Below are positions 42,954 through 51,752 of a stretch of 64,000 bases of DNA, piece by piece. The notes under the pieces were generated by a model. It saw only the letters and a program-made list of their open reading frames with translations. It did no database searches and had not been told where the DNA came from. Numbering within the stretch: position 1 is the stretch's first letter; each line of letters opens with the position of its first letter. The DNA is from Streptomyces echinatus (GTDB lineage: Bacteria > Actinomycetota > Actinomycetes > Streptomycetales > Streptomycetaceae), in assembly GCF_014203595.1 (NCBI RefSeq), contig NZ_JACHJK010000021.1, positions 36,232-100,231 of the forward strand. The letters are read 5' to 3'. The translations under genes and the position numbers were made by a program.

Positions 42954-43382
42954 TCAGTCGAGACAGAACTCGTTGCCCTCGATGTCCTGCATCACGATGC
43001 ATGAGTCGTTGCCGTCGTACAGCAGCCGCTGGCGTACCGCGCCGAGCGGGACCAGCCGCGCACACTCGGCTTCGAGCGTGGCCAGGCGCTCCTCGCCCAC
43101 GAGGCCGGTGCCGACCCGCACGCAGAGATGCACCCGGTTCTTGACGACCTTGCCTTCGGGAACGCGCTGGAAGAACAGTCGCGGGCCCACACCGCTCGGA
43201 TCGACGCAGGCGAACCATGCACCCTGATCCTCAGGAGGCCGGGAGCGGTCGAACTCCTCCCACGTGTCGAAGCCTGCCGGCGGCGGCGCCACGACGTACC
43301 CCAACACCTCGCACCAGAAGCGAGCGACGCGCTCGGGTTCCGCGCAGTCGAAGGTGACCTGGAACTGCTTGATCGATGACAC
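42954..43382 (-). CDS. VOC-superfamily (glyoxalase-like) protein
   Basis: A 142-residue vicinal-oxygen-chelate protein. Start-side strand IKQFQVTFDCAEPERVARFW, central PRLFFQRVPEGKVVKNRVHL and end VMQDIEGNEFCLD are the family blocks of the two beta-alpha-beta-beta-beta modules. The metal ligands of true glyoxalases (His, Glu) are partly present (HL and E near the end), but no substrate is implied; many actinobacterial members act as resistance or unassigned proteins. The GTG at 43382 begins at the usual family N-terminus (VSSIKQFQ); an ATG at 43415 would add 11 residues. Divergent from the metallophosphoesterase gene. Confidence 0.85.
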   Translation of the reverse strand: MSSIKQFQVTFDCAEPERVARFWCEVLGYVVAPPPAGFDTWEEFDRSRPPEDQGAWFACVDPSGVGPRLFFQRVPEGKVVKNRVHLCVRVGTGLVGEERLATLEAECARLVPLGAVRQRLLYDGNDSCIVMQDIEGNEFCLD

Positions 43383-43566
43383 CGGCGCACCATAACAGGA
43401 GACTCGGACGCCCATCTCCCGGCAGGGGTCTGCTTCTTGACCTCGACGGGCGACGCGCGGACCGGACCAGGTTTTCCGCGCGGAACTGGACCTCACTCCT
43501 GGGCCGGTGCCCGCCTAGCGTCGGAGCGAGTGATCAACAAGCCCGCAAGCGACAGGTGGTACGCCG

Positions 43567-44343
43567 GTGATCGTGATAGCCCATCTCAGCGACACTCACA
43601 TCGACAGTGAGCCGCGCAGCGTCGAGCGTGCCGAGGCCGTCATGCGTTACCTGGAGGACCTGCCGTACGACCTGGACGCGGTCCTGGTGACGGGAGACAT
43701 CACCGATCACGGCCTGCCGGCCGAGTACGAGCGGGCCCGTCGGCTGTTCGCCTCGCGCCACCCGGTGATGTTCTGCCCGGGCAACCACGACAGGCGTGCG
43801 GCCTTCCGCACCCACCTCCTGGCCGAGGCGAGTGCGACGAGGCCGGTCAACCAGGCGCAGACGCCGGTCAACCAGGTGCATCGAAGCGCCGATGTGGTCA
43901 TCGCGATGTGCGACTCATCGGTTCCGGGGAAGGACGAGGGGTTCCTCGCGGACGAAACCCTGGCGTGGCTCGAAGACGTCCTGGACCGGACCTCCGACGA
44001 GACGCCCGTGCTGATCGGGTTCCATCATCCGCCGGCGCGGTTGCACATCCCGTTCATCGACGGCATCCGCCAGTTCGGTGCCGAGCGGCTCGCGGCCCTG
44101 GCCGACCGGCACCGCAACATCTCGGCATTCCTCTGCGGCCACGCGCACACGGGCGCGGCGACCGTCTTCGCCGGACGCCCGCTGCTGGTGGCCCCCGGAG
44201 TCGTCTCCACCACGCGCCTGCCCTGGGAACAGCGTGCGCACCCGCAGGACCATGTCCACCTGGGCCACGCCCCTGCGCTCGCCTTCCACATCCTCGACGA
44301 CGCGGGGCAGCCGACCACGCACTTCCGTCAGATTCCCGTGTGA
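43567..44343 (+). CDS. calcineurin-like metallophosphoesterase (CpdA/GpdQ type)
   Basis: A 258-residue cytoplasmic enzyme with every di-metal motif: HLSDTHI (residues 6-12), TGDITDHG, PGNHDRR, GFHHPPA and CGHAHTGAA. This set is typical of class III cyclic nucleotide or glycerophosphodiester phosphodiesterases. Start is GTG with AGGTGG 7 bases upstream; no start within the HLSDTH motif is possible. It is divergent from the VOC gene by about 180 bases and has a hairpin downstream. Natural substrate not determined by sequence. Confidence 0.92.
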   Translation: MIVIAHLSDTHIDSEPRSVERAEAVMRYLEDLPYDLDAVLVTGDITDHGLPAEYERARRLFASRHPVMFCPGNHDRRAAFRTHLLAEASATRPVNQAQTPVNQVHRSADVVIAMCDSSVPGKDEGFLADETLAWLEDVLDRTSDETPVLIGFHHPPARLHIPFIDGIRQFGAERLAALADRHRNISAFLCGHAHTGAATVFAGRPLLVAPGVVSTTRLPWEQRAHPQDHVHLGHAPALAFHILDDAGQPTTHFRQIPV

Positions 44344-44378
44344 GCGGGGCCGGACGGCGCCCGCCCCGGTGCACCCCG

Positions 44379-44405
44379 CCGCGGCACGGTCCGCCGGTGC
44401 CGCGG
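44379..44405 (+). terminator. hairpin after the metallophosphoesterase gene
   Basis: CCGCGGCAC (44379-44387) and GTGCCGCGG (44397-44405) are perfect 9-base arms with a 9-base loop, 36 bases past the stop. The rest of the 333-base gap 44344-44676 shows no gene I can support. Confidence 0.6.
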
Positions 44406-44676
44406 GGCAAGCGCACAGGAGGGGCTGCGTCCCCGTGTGTGGTGGCCGCATCGGCAGGCGCCGCACGCGCCACCGGTCCGGACGCCTGGCCTCACAGAGG
44501 CGCGCCCGTCACGTACGAGGTCATTCACCGACTCCGCCAGGAACGCCCGGGAGTCACCGACGACGACACCTTCCATCAGAACGGCGATGTCCGGAAGGCA
44601 GCGGGACCGGTCGATCGCCGTCAACCAGCCAGGAGGTTCGCCTCGGCCGTGCGGCGGAGGGCGTTACGTCTCCGGT

Positions 44677-45708
44677 ATGACGCGGCCGGACACGGCGGTC
44701 GACGAGGGTGGGGTTCTCACTGTTGCGGAGGAGGGAACCCTGATGGACTGGCTGGACCGGGCCGGCCGGCTCGCCGCGTACGGGGCGGCGCTGGTGATGA
44801 CGCCCTACCTGTTGATCAAGGTCTCCTGGGTGGTCGGCGCCCTGTCGGGACTGCTGCCGATCGGCGACGGATTCGAGCCGGCCGGCTGGGTGGTGCTCAA
44901 CACGGCGACGATCGGCATGGCGGTCCTCGGGATCACCATGGCTCTCGCCCTCGTACGGCCCTGGGGAACGCGCATACCCGGGCCCCTCGTGGCGTTCGTC
45001 GCCTGGGTGGGTTCTGGATTCCTGGTCGCCCTGTTGCCGTACGCCGTCCTGGACTCCCTGCTGGGCGGGTCGGACGGTGAACGGCCGAGCGACAGCCACG
45101 GCCCGTCGATGCCGGGCTGGGAGGACGTGCTCATCCAGATCAGCTTCGTAGGGATGGGGCTGGGTCTGGCGATCGCCCTGCCCGCGTACGTGCGGCGGCG
45201 CTGGCCGCACGTGTTCGCCGGCCGGTCCGGCTCGGGCGGCCGGCGCGCCGCGCTGGCGGCGGCGGGCGTCGGGACGGTGATCGGCGTCGTCTGGCTCTAC
45301 TGGGCGGTCGGCGGCCCGGCCGGTATCGCTCACCCGGCCGGCCGGGCGATCAGCTGGCGCTTGCTGAACGGCGTGTGCGGGCTGTGGGCGCTGACGGCTT
45401 CCGCTGCCACCTGGTCGCTCGTGCGGAACCGGCCCACCCGGCTGCCACGTCGGGTGCCCGTGACGCTCGGCTTGCTGGGTACGGGCTCACTCTTCGCATG
45501 GAGCGGCTGGAAACTGCCTCTCACGCTGTACGTGGCGACGGCCCGTCCCGTGGGCACGTCGCTGCCCGAGAACCTCGCCGTCGCGGCCGTTCTGCATGCC
45601 GCCGCCGCGGCGGCGGGCGCGGTCATGTGGCCGGCGGTGATCGGGAGGCGGACCCGCGAAGGCACGGCACCCGGTCTTCCTCAGACCTCGCCCGGACCCG
45701 CGGACTGA
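44677..45708 (+). CDS. multi-pass membrane protein, function unknown
   Basis: A 343-residue protein with about eight predicted membrane helices, for example LVMTPYLLIKVSWVVGALSG, LNTATIGMAVLGITMALALV, and AAALAAAGVGTVIGVVWLYW. The first 25 residues are soluble and acidic. A short loop (SDGERPSDSHGPSMPG) lies between helices 3 and 4. No transporter motif or enzyme signature was recognised; the YxxxW and LPxxVP segments are not diagnostic. A related arrangement exists in many Streptomyces proteins annotated only as LigA or hypothetical. The ATG at 44677 follows TACGTCTCCGGT without a strong ribosome binding site; an in-frame ATG at 44743 is an alternative. Confidence 0.75.
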   Translation: MTRPDTAVDEGGVLTVAEEGTLMDWLDRAGRLAAYGAALVMTPYLLIKVSWVVGALSGLLPIGDGFEPAGWVVLNTATIGMAVLGITMALALVRPWGTRIPGPLVAFVAWVGSGFLVALLPYAVLDSLLGGSDGERPSDSHGPSMPGWEDVLIQISFVGMGLGLAIALPAYVRRRWPHVFAGRSGSGGRRAALAAAGVGTVIGVVWLYWAVGGPAGIAHPAGRAISWRLLNGVCGLWALTASAATWSLVRNRPTRLPRRVPVTLGLLGTGSLFAWSGWKLPLTLYVATARPVGTSLPENLAVAAVLHAAAAAAGAVMWPAVIGRRTREGTAPGLPQTSPGPAD

Positions 45709-45768
45709 CGGGATGAACCTTTCCGGGCCCTCCGGCGTCACAGGGGTGACCGAATCGAAGGGGCTACC

Positions 45769-46254
45769 ATGATCGCCGGACGTTTCCGTTCTCGTTCCCT
45801 GTCCGCCGCGGCGCTGACCGGGACTCTGCTGTGCGTTTCCACCGCCTGTGGGGACGCGCACACCGCGATCTCCGCCAAGACGCCCGGGAGCGCCGGTGCA
45901 CGGAGCGCGGCGGCATGGCGGGAACCCGCCTCGTACGCCTACACACTGACGTCGACCACACAGGTTCTGGCGGGGACCTTCCGGATCGAGGTCCGCGACG
46001 GCGCGGTGACGAAGGTCGTCGGGCTCGACGAGGACAGCCGGCGCCAGGCACGGGAGCAGCGCATCGAAGTGCCCACGATCGGCGAGCTGTTGGACAGGCT
46101 GGAGAAGGCCCGCGAGGACAACGCCGAGGAAGCGGACGCACGGTTCGCGGCCGACGGGCGGCCGGTGCGGATCTCACTGGACCGGGACAGGAACACGATC
46201 GACGACGAGGCCCTCTACCTCATCAGCGCCTATGAACCGGCCCCCGCCGGCTGA
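45769..46254 (+). CDS. lipoprotein, DUF6174-like
   Basis: A 161-residue exported lipoprotein. The basic start MIAGRFRSRS leads into a hydrophobic core and the lipobox STAC (Cys about 27). The mature part has a single small domain with YAYTLTSTTQVLAGTFRIEV, then GAVTKVVGLDE and TIGELLDRLEKAREDNAEEA, ending PVRISLDRDRNTIDDEALY. The YxYxL...G.FRIxV...V.GxVxxV...TIxxLFxxLxxA outline and the final P..I..D......DE....I match DUF6174. Function unknown. GAAGGGGC precedes the ATG. It follows the membrane protein by 60 bases and may be co-transcribed with it. Confidence 0.85.
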   Translation: MIAGRFRSRSLSAAALTGTLLCVSTACGDAHTAISAKTPGSAGARSAAAWREPASYAYTLTSTTQVLAGTFRIEVRDGAVTKVVGLDEDSRRQAREQRIEVPTIGELLDRLEKAREDNAEEADARFAADGRPVRISLDRDRNTIDDEALYLISAYEPAPAG

Positions 46255-46382
46255 CCCACGCCGGCTGCCCCACTCCGACAGTGGCCGTCGGCCGTGGGGT
46301 ATCGGCCGGTTCGCCCGTCGGTGCAGCCTCGGGTGATCCGCTCCGCACGCACACCCCGCCCTCCCGCCCTCCGGTCTCGCGG

Positions 46383-47735
46383 TCAGGCGCGAGTCTCTCC
46401 TTCGGGGGTTCGCTCGGTGCGGCCGACCGCGAGGCGGAGGAGCCGTCGCCAGTTCACCGGCTCGGGGACCACGACGCCCGGGCGGTCGCGCGGCACGAGG
46501 ACCCGCAGTGCGCCCGGGCGCAGCGAGCACACGACCGGCGTGGGCATCCTGAGCGCCTCGCCGTCCACCGCGACGGCGATCTCTCCGGCGGCGGAGGTCA
46601 CCTCGACCCGCTGCGCCGTCGTGACGGTCAGTCCCGTGGACTGCGAGCCCCGCACCGCGAGGTCCGCGGCCTGCGCCGCGCTCTCCACCCGGATCCCCAG
46701 CACACCCAGTTCACCTCCGTCGAGCCGGGGCCGGCGGCCGCCGCCGGCGAACTCGTCGGGTGAGACGTACGGGTTGTTGCTGACCAGCAGCGCCTGCTGG
46801 GACGAGAGCGCGGTGCCGTCGATCGTTGCGTCGAGTCGCCGTACCTCCTCGCCGAGCAGGTCCGGCATGAGGTTCAGCGCGGTGCCCGCCTTGTCGTCGC
46901 GGTACTCGGGGCGCTGTACGACGTCCGCGTAGACCCCGAACGACACGGTGTTGACGAAGGCCCGGCCCGCGACATCGCCGAGATCGACCCTGAGTTCCTC
47001 GCCGTCGGTCAGCGCGTCGAGACAGCGGACGGGTGCGGTCCGGTCGAGGCCCAGGTCCATGGCGAAGTGGTTGCGGGTGCCGGCGCAGATCACGAGGAAC
47101 GGCAGGTCGTGCTCTGCGGCGACCGCGGCGACCAGCGCCTGGGTGCCGTCGCCGCCCGCCACGCCGAGCAGGTCCGCGCCCTCGGCCACGGCGCGGCGAG
47201 CCAGCGCGGCGACGTCGGGCCGGACGGCGGGGTCGAGCAGGATCACCCGCGCGCCCAGGTCCTCGGCCCGCTCGACGAGACCGAAGCGGCCCACCTTCCC
47301 GCCACCGGACTTCGGATTCATGATGAGCACCGGCCGCACCGGCCGGGGCGCGGCGGTCGCCCGCATCGGCCGCTCCGGGGACGACACGCGCAGCGCCGCC
47401 CGGGCGCAGACCAGGGTTCCGCCCCAGCACAGGCTGGAGACCAGTGCCGTCAGCCACAGGCCACCCTGGGTGAAGAGCACCAGGACGCCGATGGGCGCGG
47501 CGACCGCGGTCAGCGCCCCGAGCAGCCGCACCGCGCCGCGGTGCGCGAGGAACCACCAGAGGCCGGCGGCGCAGACCATCAGCCCGAGGAGTCCGGCCCC
47601 GGCGATCAGCAGCCCGCCCTGGCCCAGCGCGCGCATCAGGACGGCCGCGGCGCCGATCGCCGCCAGCACGGCGAGGCGTGCGAGCAGCCGCGCCGTCGCG
47701 TCCCCTCGGGGCCGGGCAATCCGGGTCCCTTTGAT
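46383..47735 (-). CDS. diacylglycerol/sphingosine kinase-like membrane protein with ATC at the expected start
   Basis: From codon 47735 the protein is 450 residues. About four N-terminal membrane helices (residues 17-120) precede a lipid/diacylglycerol kinase catalytic domain: VLIMNPKSGGGKVGRF near 140 and GVAGGDGTQALVAAV near 194, then CAGTRNHFAMDLG, the (G/S)GTxNxFA motif, and FVNTVSFGVYADVV. It would phosphorylate a lipid at the inner membrane face. The natural start is odd: a GGGAGGG ribosome binding site lies 5 bases before ATC, in the codon run ATC-AAA-GGG where MKG would be expected. The only upstream ATG in frame (47927) adds 64 Arg/Pro-rich residues. A start by ATC, a mutated ATG, or a sequence error are all possible. 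Confidence 0.8.
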   Translation of the reverse strand: MKGTRIARPRGDATARLLARLAVLAAIGAAAVLMRALGQGGLLIAGAGLLGLMVCAAGLWWFLAHRGAVRLLGALTAVAAPIGVLVLFTQGGLWLTALVSSLCWGGTLVCARAALRVSSPERPMRATAAPRPVRPVLIMNPKSGGGKVGRFGLVERAEDLGARVILLDPAVRPDVAALARRAVAEGADLLGVAGGDGTQALVAAVAAEHDLPFLVICAGTRNHFAMDLGLDRTAPVRCLDALTDGEELRVDLGDVAGRAFVNTVSFGVYADVVQRPEYRDDKAGTALNLMPDLLGEEVRRLDATIDGTALSSQQALLVSNNPYVSPDEFAGGGRRPRLDGGELGVLGIRVESAAQAADLAVRGSQSTGLTVTTAQRVEVTSAAGEIAVAVDGEALRMPTPVVCSLRPGALRVLVPRDRPGVVVPEPVNWRRLLRLAVGRTERTPEGETRA

Positions 47736-47946
47736 GTCACCCTCCCGCGTCGTGGTGATCCGCTCGGCCGAGTCCGTTGTACCAGCTGTGCTCTCCCGAA
47801 GCCGACAGCGTTCCCGCCAGGGCGTCCGTGGTTCGTCTTGGGTACGAGCCGTCCTTGCCGGCCGCCCGAGGCGCACGGCTCGGACGGTTCGGCGCGGCCG
47901 CCCCGTGCCGGAGCCGGTCGGGGACACGCGTCGTCCGGGGCCGGTT

Positions 47947-48711
47947 TCAGCTGTCCCCCGCCGGCGGGGCTTCCGGCCGGGCGGACCGGTCGCCGGTCGT
48001 CGCCGCGGACCGTGTGGCTACCAGTTGTGCGGCGGCGTTGTCCAGCAGGGTGTCCAGGACGACCGGGTAGGCGCTGTGGGGCATGCGGGCGGCCAGCAGA
48101 CGGGCGGTGGCGGCGATGTGGGGGTAGGACTCCGCGGGGAGCCGGGCGTACGTGGAGGTCCACATCTCCTCGTCCGTCGTACGGGCCTCCTCCGCCAGGG
48201 CGAGGGCTCCGGCGTCGAGGGCGGCGAAGGCGAGGCTCAGGTCGATGAAGGCGTGGTAGAGGCGGACCGCGGCGACGTCCGGGAAGCCGGCGGTGCGCAG
48301 GATGCCGAGGATCGTCTCGTCGACCGCGATCTCCCGGGGCCGGCCGGTGACCCGGCTCGCGGTCAGGGCGGCCGCCTGCGGATGGGCGAGGTACGACGAG
48401 TGGATGGCGAGCCCGAGGGCGCGCAGGTCGGCGCGCCACTCGCCGGCCGCGGACCAGCTGTCCAGCGCCCGTCCCATCAGCTCCTCACCGATGGCGCGGG
48501 TCAGGTCGTCCATGCCGGCGAAGTAGCGGTAGAGGGTGCTGGGGTCGGCGCCGAGCGCGGTGCCCAGCCGGCGCGCGGTGAGGCCGGTACTGCCGTGCTC
48601 CCGCAGCACGCGCAGGGCGGTGTGCACGATGAGCCGCTCGGACAGCACCGTGCCCTGCTGAGTCGGCCGGCGCCTGCGCCGCGCCGGTTCCGGCACCACT
48701 TGCTTGGCCAT
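47947..48711 (-). CDS. TetR-family regulator
   Basis: A 254-residue TetR-type repressor. The HTH is in residues about 25-72: LSERLIVHTALRVLREHGST, then LTARRLGTALGADPSTLYRYF. The C-terminal domain is helical and Ala-rich, as in TetR_C. It is divergent from the saccharopine dehydrogenase-like gene, with 121 bases between starts, and probably controls it; no strong palindrome was noticed in the gap. The ATG at 48711 is preferred over the ATG at 48720, three codons earlier. Confidence 0.9.
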   Translation of the reverse strand: MAKQVVPEPARRRRRPTQQGTVLSERLIVHTALRVLREHGSTGLTARRLGTALGADPSTLYRYFAGMDDLTRAIGEELMGRALDSWSAAGEWRADLRALGLAIHSSYLAHPQAAALTASRVTGRPREIAVDETILGILRTAGFPDVAAVRLYHAFIDLSLAFAALDAGALALAEEARTTDEEMWTSTYARLPAESYPHIAATARLLAARMPHSAYPVVLDTLLDNAAAQLVATRSAATTGDRSARPEAPPAGDS

Positions 48712-48832
48712 GCCCACCACTCCACCTCGTCGCCACGGCGGCGATCCTTATGCCAACACAGTTGACCCTACCTGGAGCCGTGCCGTTGCATCAGGGCATC
48801 TCGTTGACGTGTGTCTGAGAGAGGTGTGTGAC

Positions 48833-50056
48833 ATGCGAGTACTGCTCGTGGGCGCGGGCGGCGTCGGAACCGCCGTCACCCGGATCGCGGCCCGCCGCGA
48901 CTTCCTGACCCGGATGGTCGTGGCGGACTACGACCTGACCAGGGCCGAGGCAGCCGTCGCCGCGCTCAAGGAGCCCGGGGAACGGTTCAGCGCGCGGCGC
49001 CTGGACGCCTCCGACGAAGAGGGCGTACGCAGGCTGCTCGCCGAGGAGGGCTGCGACGTCCTGTTGAACGCCACCGATCCGCGGTTCGTGATGCCGCTGT
49101 TCCGCGCGGCGCTCGCGGCGGGTGTGCACTACCTGGACATGGCGATGTCCCTGTCCGCCCCGCACGCCGAGCGCCCGTACGAGGAGTGCGGCGTGAAGCT
49201 CGGCGACGGTCAGTTCGAGCTGGCGGACCGATGGGCGGACTCCGGCCGGCTGGCTCTGGTGGGCATGGGGGTGGAGCCCGGTCTGTCCGACGTCTTCGCC
49301 CGGTACGCCGCGGACGAACTCTTCGACGACATCGAGGAGATCGGTGTCCGCGACGGAGCCAACCTGACCGTGGAGGGCTATGACTTCGCCCCCTCCTTCA
49401 GTATCTGGACCACGATCGAGGAGTGCCTGAACCCTCCGGTGGTCTACGAGAAGGACCGTGGCTGGTTCACCACGGAGCCGTTCAGCGAGCCGGAGGTCTT
49501 CGACTTCCCCGAGGGCATCGGCCCGGTCGAGTGCGTCAACGTGGAACACGAGGAGGTGCTGCTCATCCCGCGCTGGGTGGACGCGCGCCGGGTGACGTTC
49601 AAGTACGGCCTGGGCGACGACTTCATCGCCAAGCTGAAGACCCTGCACGAGCTGGGCCTGGACTCCACCGCGAAGGTCACCGTCCCCGGTGAGGGCCGTC
49701 CCGTGGGGGTGTCGCCGCGTGACGTGGTCGCCGCCTGCCTGCCCGACCCCGCCACCCTCGGCGAGCGGATGACCGGCAAGACATGTGCGGGCACCTGGGT
49801 GAAGGGCACCAAGGACGGCGCTCCGCGCGAGGTGTACCTCTACCACGTGGTCGACAACCAGTGGTCGATGCGTGAGTACGACTCCCAGGCCGTGGTCTGG
49901 CAGACGGCCGTCAACCCGGTCGTCGCCCTCGAACTGATCGCCACCGGTGCCTGGTCCGGTCAGGGCGTCCTCGGCCCCGAGGCCCTTCCGCCCCGCCCCT
50001 TCCTCGACCTGCTCGTCGAGTACGGCTCGCCGTGGGGTCTGCGCGAACAGGGCTGA
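48833..50056 (+). CDS. saccharopine dehydrogenase-family oxidoreductase
   Basis: A 407-residue NAD(P)-dependent enzyme. MRVLLVGAGGVGTAVTRIAA is the Rossmann nucleotide-binding start, followed by ADYDLTRAEAAVAALKEPGE and VLLNATDPRFVMPLFRAALA, the usual blocks of the family. The middle contains HYLDMAMS and VGMGVEPGLSDVFARYAADE. Members reductively couple amino acids and keto acids (saccharopine, carboxynorspermidine) or oxidise lysine. Acting on an amino acid is likely; the exact reaction is not. The ATG at 48833 has GAGAGG about 9 bases upstream and begins at the Rossmann strand; the in-frame ATG at 48704 would overlap the divergent TetR gene. A TetR regulator is divergent, a MarR gene converges. 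Confidence 0.9.
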   Translation: MRVLLVGAGGVGTAVTRIAARRDFLTRMVVADYDLTRAEAAVAALKEPGERFSARRLDASDEEGVRRLLAEEGCDVLLNATDPRFVMPLFRAALAAGVHYLDMAMSLSAPHAERPYEECGVKLGDGQFELADRWADSGRLALVGMGVEPGLSDVFARYAADELFDDIEEIGVRDGANLTVEGYDFAPSFSIWTTIEECLNPPVVYEKDRGWFTTEPFSEPEVFDFPEGIGPVECVNVEHEEVLLIPRWVDARRVTFKYGLGDDFIAKLKTLHELGLDSTAKVTVPGEGRPVGVSPRDVVAACLPDPATLGERMTGKTCAGTWVKGTKDGAPREVYLYHVVDNQWSMREYDSQAVVWQTAVNPVVALELIATGAWSGQGVLGPEALPPRPFLDLLVEYGSPWGLREQG

Positions 50057-50195
50057 CACCGGCAAAGCGGCGGCGCGCCGCCGGGGTCCTCGGAGCGAGG
50101 GGGCCAAAGCGGCCGGCGGCCGCGGGAGCCCCGGGACGGCGCTGTCGCCCGCCGGTGTCCGCCGGTGGCGGGCGGCCGGCGGCGGGGTCCCCGGC

Positions 50196-50696
50196 TCACC
50201 GGCGGGGCCGGGTCGGCCCGGCCGGGGGTTCCTGCGCCAGCTTCTCCTTCTCCGCCTTGAGCTTGCGCCACACCGTGCCGAGGGCCTCTATGTCGTCCTC
50301 GTCGAGGAGGTCGGTGAAGACCGGCGCCAGGACCTCGCGACGGGTGGCGTCGGCCTCCTCGAAGGCACGGCGGCCCTCGGCGGTGAGCGAGACCTCGATC
50401 GACCGCGCGTCGCGCTCCGAGGGAGTACGGGTCACCAGCCCCCGGCCCTGGAGGGCGTCCACGACCCGGGAGACCTGGCTGCGGCTGAGCATGGTGCTGT
50501 TGCCGAGGACGGAGGCGGGCACGGGATCGGGACTGGACGCCAGCCAGAGCATCACCTCGAACCACGAGACGGGCAGATCGTGGGCCTTGACGAGGGCCCG
50601 GTCCACGCGCTCGGTCATCACCGTGCCGGCCCAGACCAGGCCGTAGAAGGCGTAGTCGGCGGCGGGCATCTCGGCCTGGGGCAGCTTCTTCGGCAT
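50196..50696 (-). CDS. MarR-family regulator
   Basis: A 166-residue winged-helix regulator. The DNA-binding part is VPASVLGNSTMLSRSQVSRV, DALQGRGLVTRTPSERDARS, and the wing ...SIEVSLTAEGRRAFEEAD, which matches MarR (the DxRxxxxxLTxxG signature). It is divergent from an SDR gene with a large inverted repeat in the 87-base gap, so it probably represses itself and the SDR until a phenolic or oxidised ligand binds. The start ATG at 50696 has no strong ribosome binding site in the 20 bases before it; the promoter overlaps the palindrome. Confidence 0.92.
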   Translation of the reverse strand: MPKKLPQAEMPAADYAFYGLVWAGTVMTERVDRALVKAHDLPVSWFEVMLWLASSPDPVPASVLGNSTMLSRSQVSRVVDALQGRGLVTRTPSERDARSIEVSLTAEGRRAFEEADATRREVLAPVFTDLLDEDDIEALGTVWRKLKAEKEKLAQEPPAGPTRPRR

Positions 50697-50715
50697 GGGA
50701 CCGAGTATAGGCGTG

Positions 50716-50760
50716 TTGCGTGCGCACACACATAAAGCTATGTTGTGTGTGCACGCACAT
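50716..50760. promoter_or_regulatory. large inverted-repeat operator between MarR and SDR genes
   Basis: Left arm GCGTGCGCACACACATA and right arm TATGTTGTGTGTGCACGC are inverted with AAGC between; one extra base is in the right arm. The whole element covers about 45 bases and sits 20 bases from the MarR start and 24 bases from the SDR start. Binding by the adjacent MarR protein is inferred. Confidence 0.78.
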
Positions 50761-50783
50761 AAACCGCTGTGAGAGGCTCCGCC

Positions 50784-51629
50784 ATGTCCGCCACCCCCCG
50801 CACCGTCCTGATCACCGGCACCTCCTCCGGCATCGGCCTCGCCGCCGCCGTCGCCGCCGCCCGGGCCGGCTGGCGCACGGTCGCCACCCTCCGCGACACC
50901 TCCCGCGCCGGCGCCCTGCGCGAGGCAGCCGCCGAAGCGGGCGTCGAACTCGACATCCGACAGCTCGACGTCACCGACGAGGCCTCCGTCACCGCCGCGG
51001 TCGACGGCGTGATCGCCGACTACGGCCGCCTCGACGCCGTTGTCAACAACGCGGGCGCCGGCCACCTGGGCACCCTGGAGAACGACTCCATGGAAGACAT
51101 CCGCGACGTGATGGAGGTCAACTTCTTCGGTGTGCTGAACGTCTCCAAGGCCGCGCTGCCGCACCTGCGCGTCGGCGGCGGCCGCCTGATCACCGTCACC
51201 AGCGTCGGCGGTGTCATCGGGCAGCCCTTCAACGAGGCGTACTGCGCGGCCAAGTTCGCCGTCGAGGGCTACATGGAGAGCCTGGCCCCCGTCGCCCGGA
51301 CCCTGGGCGTGAGCGTGTCCGTCGTGGAACCGGGCGCCGTGGCCACCGAGTTCGTGAACAACATCGGCGTGGACATCGAGGCCGACCTCGACGCCGGGCC
51401 GTACACGGGCGCCCTGCGCCGCTACATCGACCGTACCGTCGAGCAGTTCCTGGACGGCAGCGCCCAGACCCCGGCCTCGGCGGCGGAGTCGGTCATGGAG
51501 GCCCTCCACGCCGACCGGCCCGCCTTCCGGATCCAGACCACCGACTGGGCCCGCACCTTCGTCGGCACCAAGCTGGCCGACACCGACGGCTCCGCGGTCC
51601 AGGGCCTCACCGGCGCCTGGGTCGCCTGA
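50784..51629 (+). CDS. short-chain dehydrogenase/reductase
   Basis: A 281-residue classical SDR. LITGTSSGIGLAAAVAAARA is the TGxxxGIG cofactor loop, QLDVTDEASVTAAVDG the DVTD motif, NNAGAGHLG the NNAG motif, and VGGVIGQPFNEAYCAAK holds the active-site Tyr and Lys (YCAAK). Ser of the triad is in TVTSVGG. Asn in VMEVNFFGV completes the set. It reduces a carbonyl or oxidises an alcohol with NADP(H) or NAD(H); substrate unknown. It is under the operator shared with the divergent MarR gene, so it may deal with a reactive or phenolic compound sensed by MarR. Confidence 0.94.
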   Translation: MSATPRTVLITGTSSGIGLAAAVAAARAGWRTVATLRDTSRAGALREAAAEAGVELDIRQLDVTDEASVTAAVDGVIADYGRLDAVVNNAGAGHLGTLENDSMEDIRDVMEVNFFGVLNVSKAALPHLRVGGGRLITVTSVGGVIGQPFNEAYCAAKFAVEGYMESLAPVARTLGVSVSVVEPGAVATEFVNNIGVDIEADLDAGPYTGALRRYIDRTVEQFLDGSAQTPASAAESVMEALHADRPAFRIQTTDWARTFVGTKLADTDGSAVQGLTGAWVA

Positions 51630-51752
51630 CCGGCCCGGCACTCGCCTCCGCCGGACCACGGGCCGTCGTCGAGGCGGGAGGCGTCACCGGTTGTCCGTGG
51701 CCACTGATAGCGTGCCGCCTCCTGCCAACAAGATCACGAAAGGACGGCGGCC

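Noticed and set aside
44473..44624. Leftward frame with IAVLMEGVVVGDSRAFLAES
   Set aside because: A short stretch only, no start or family; not enough to call a gene or remnant.
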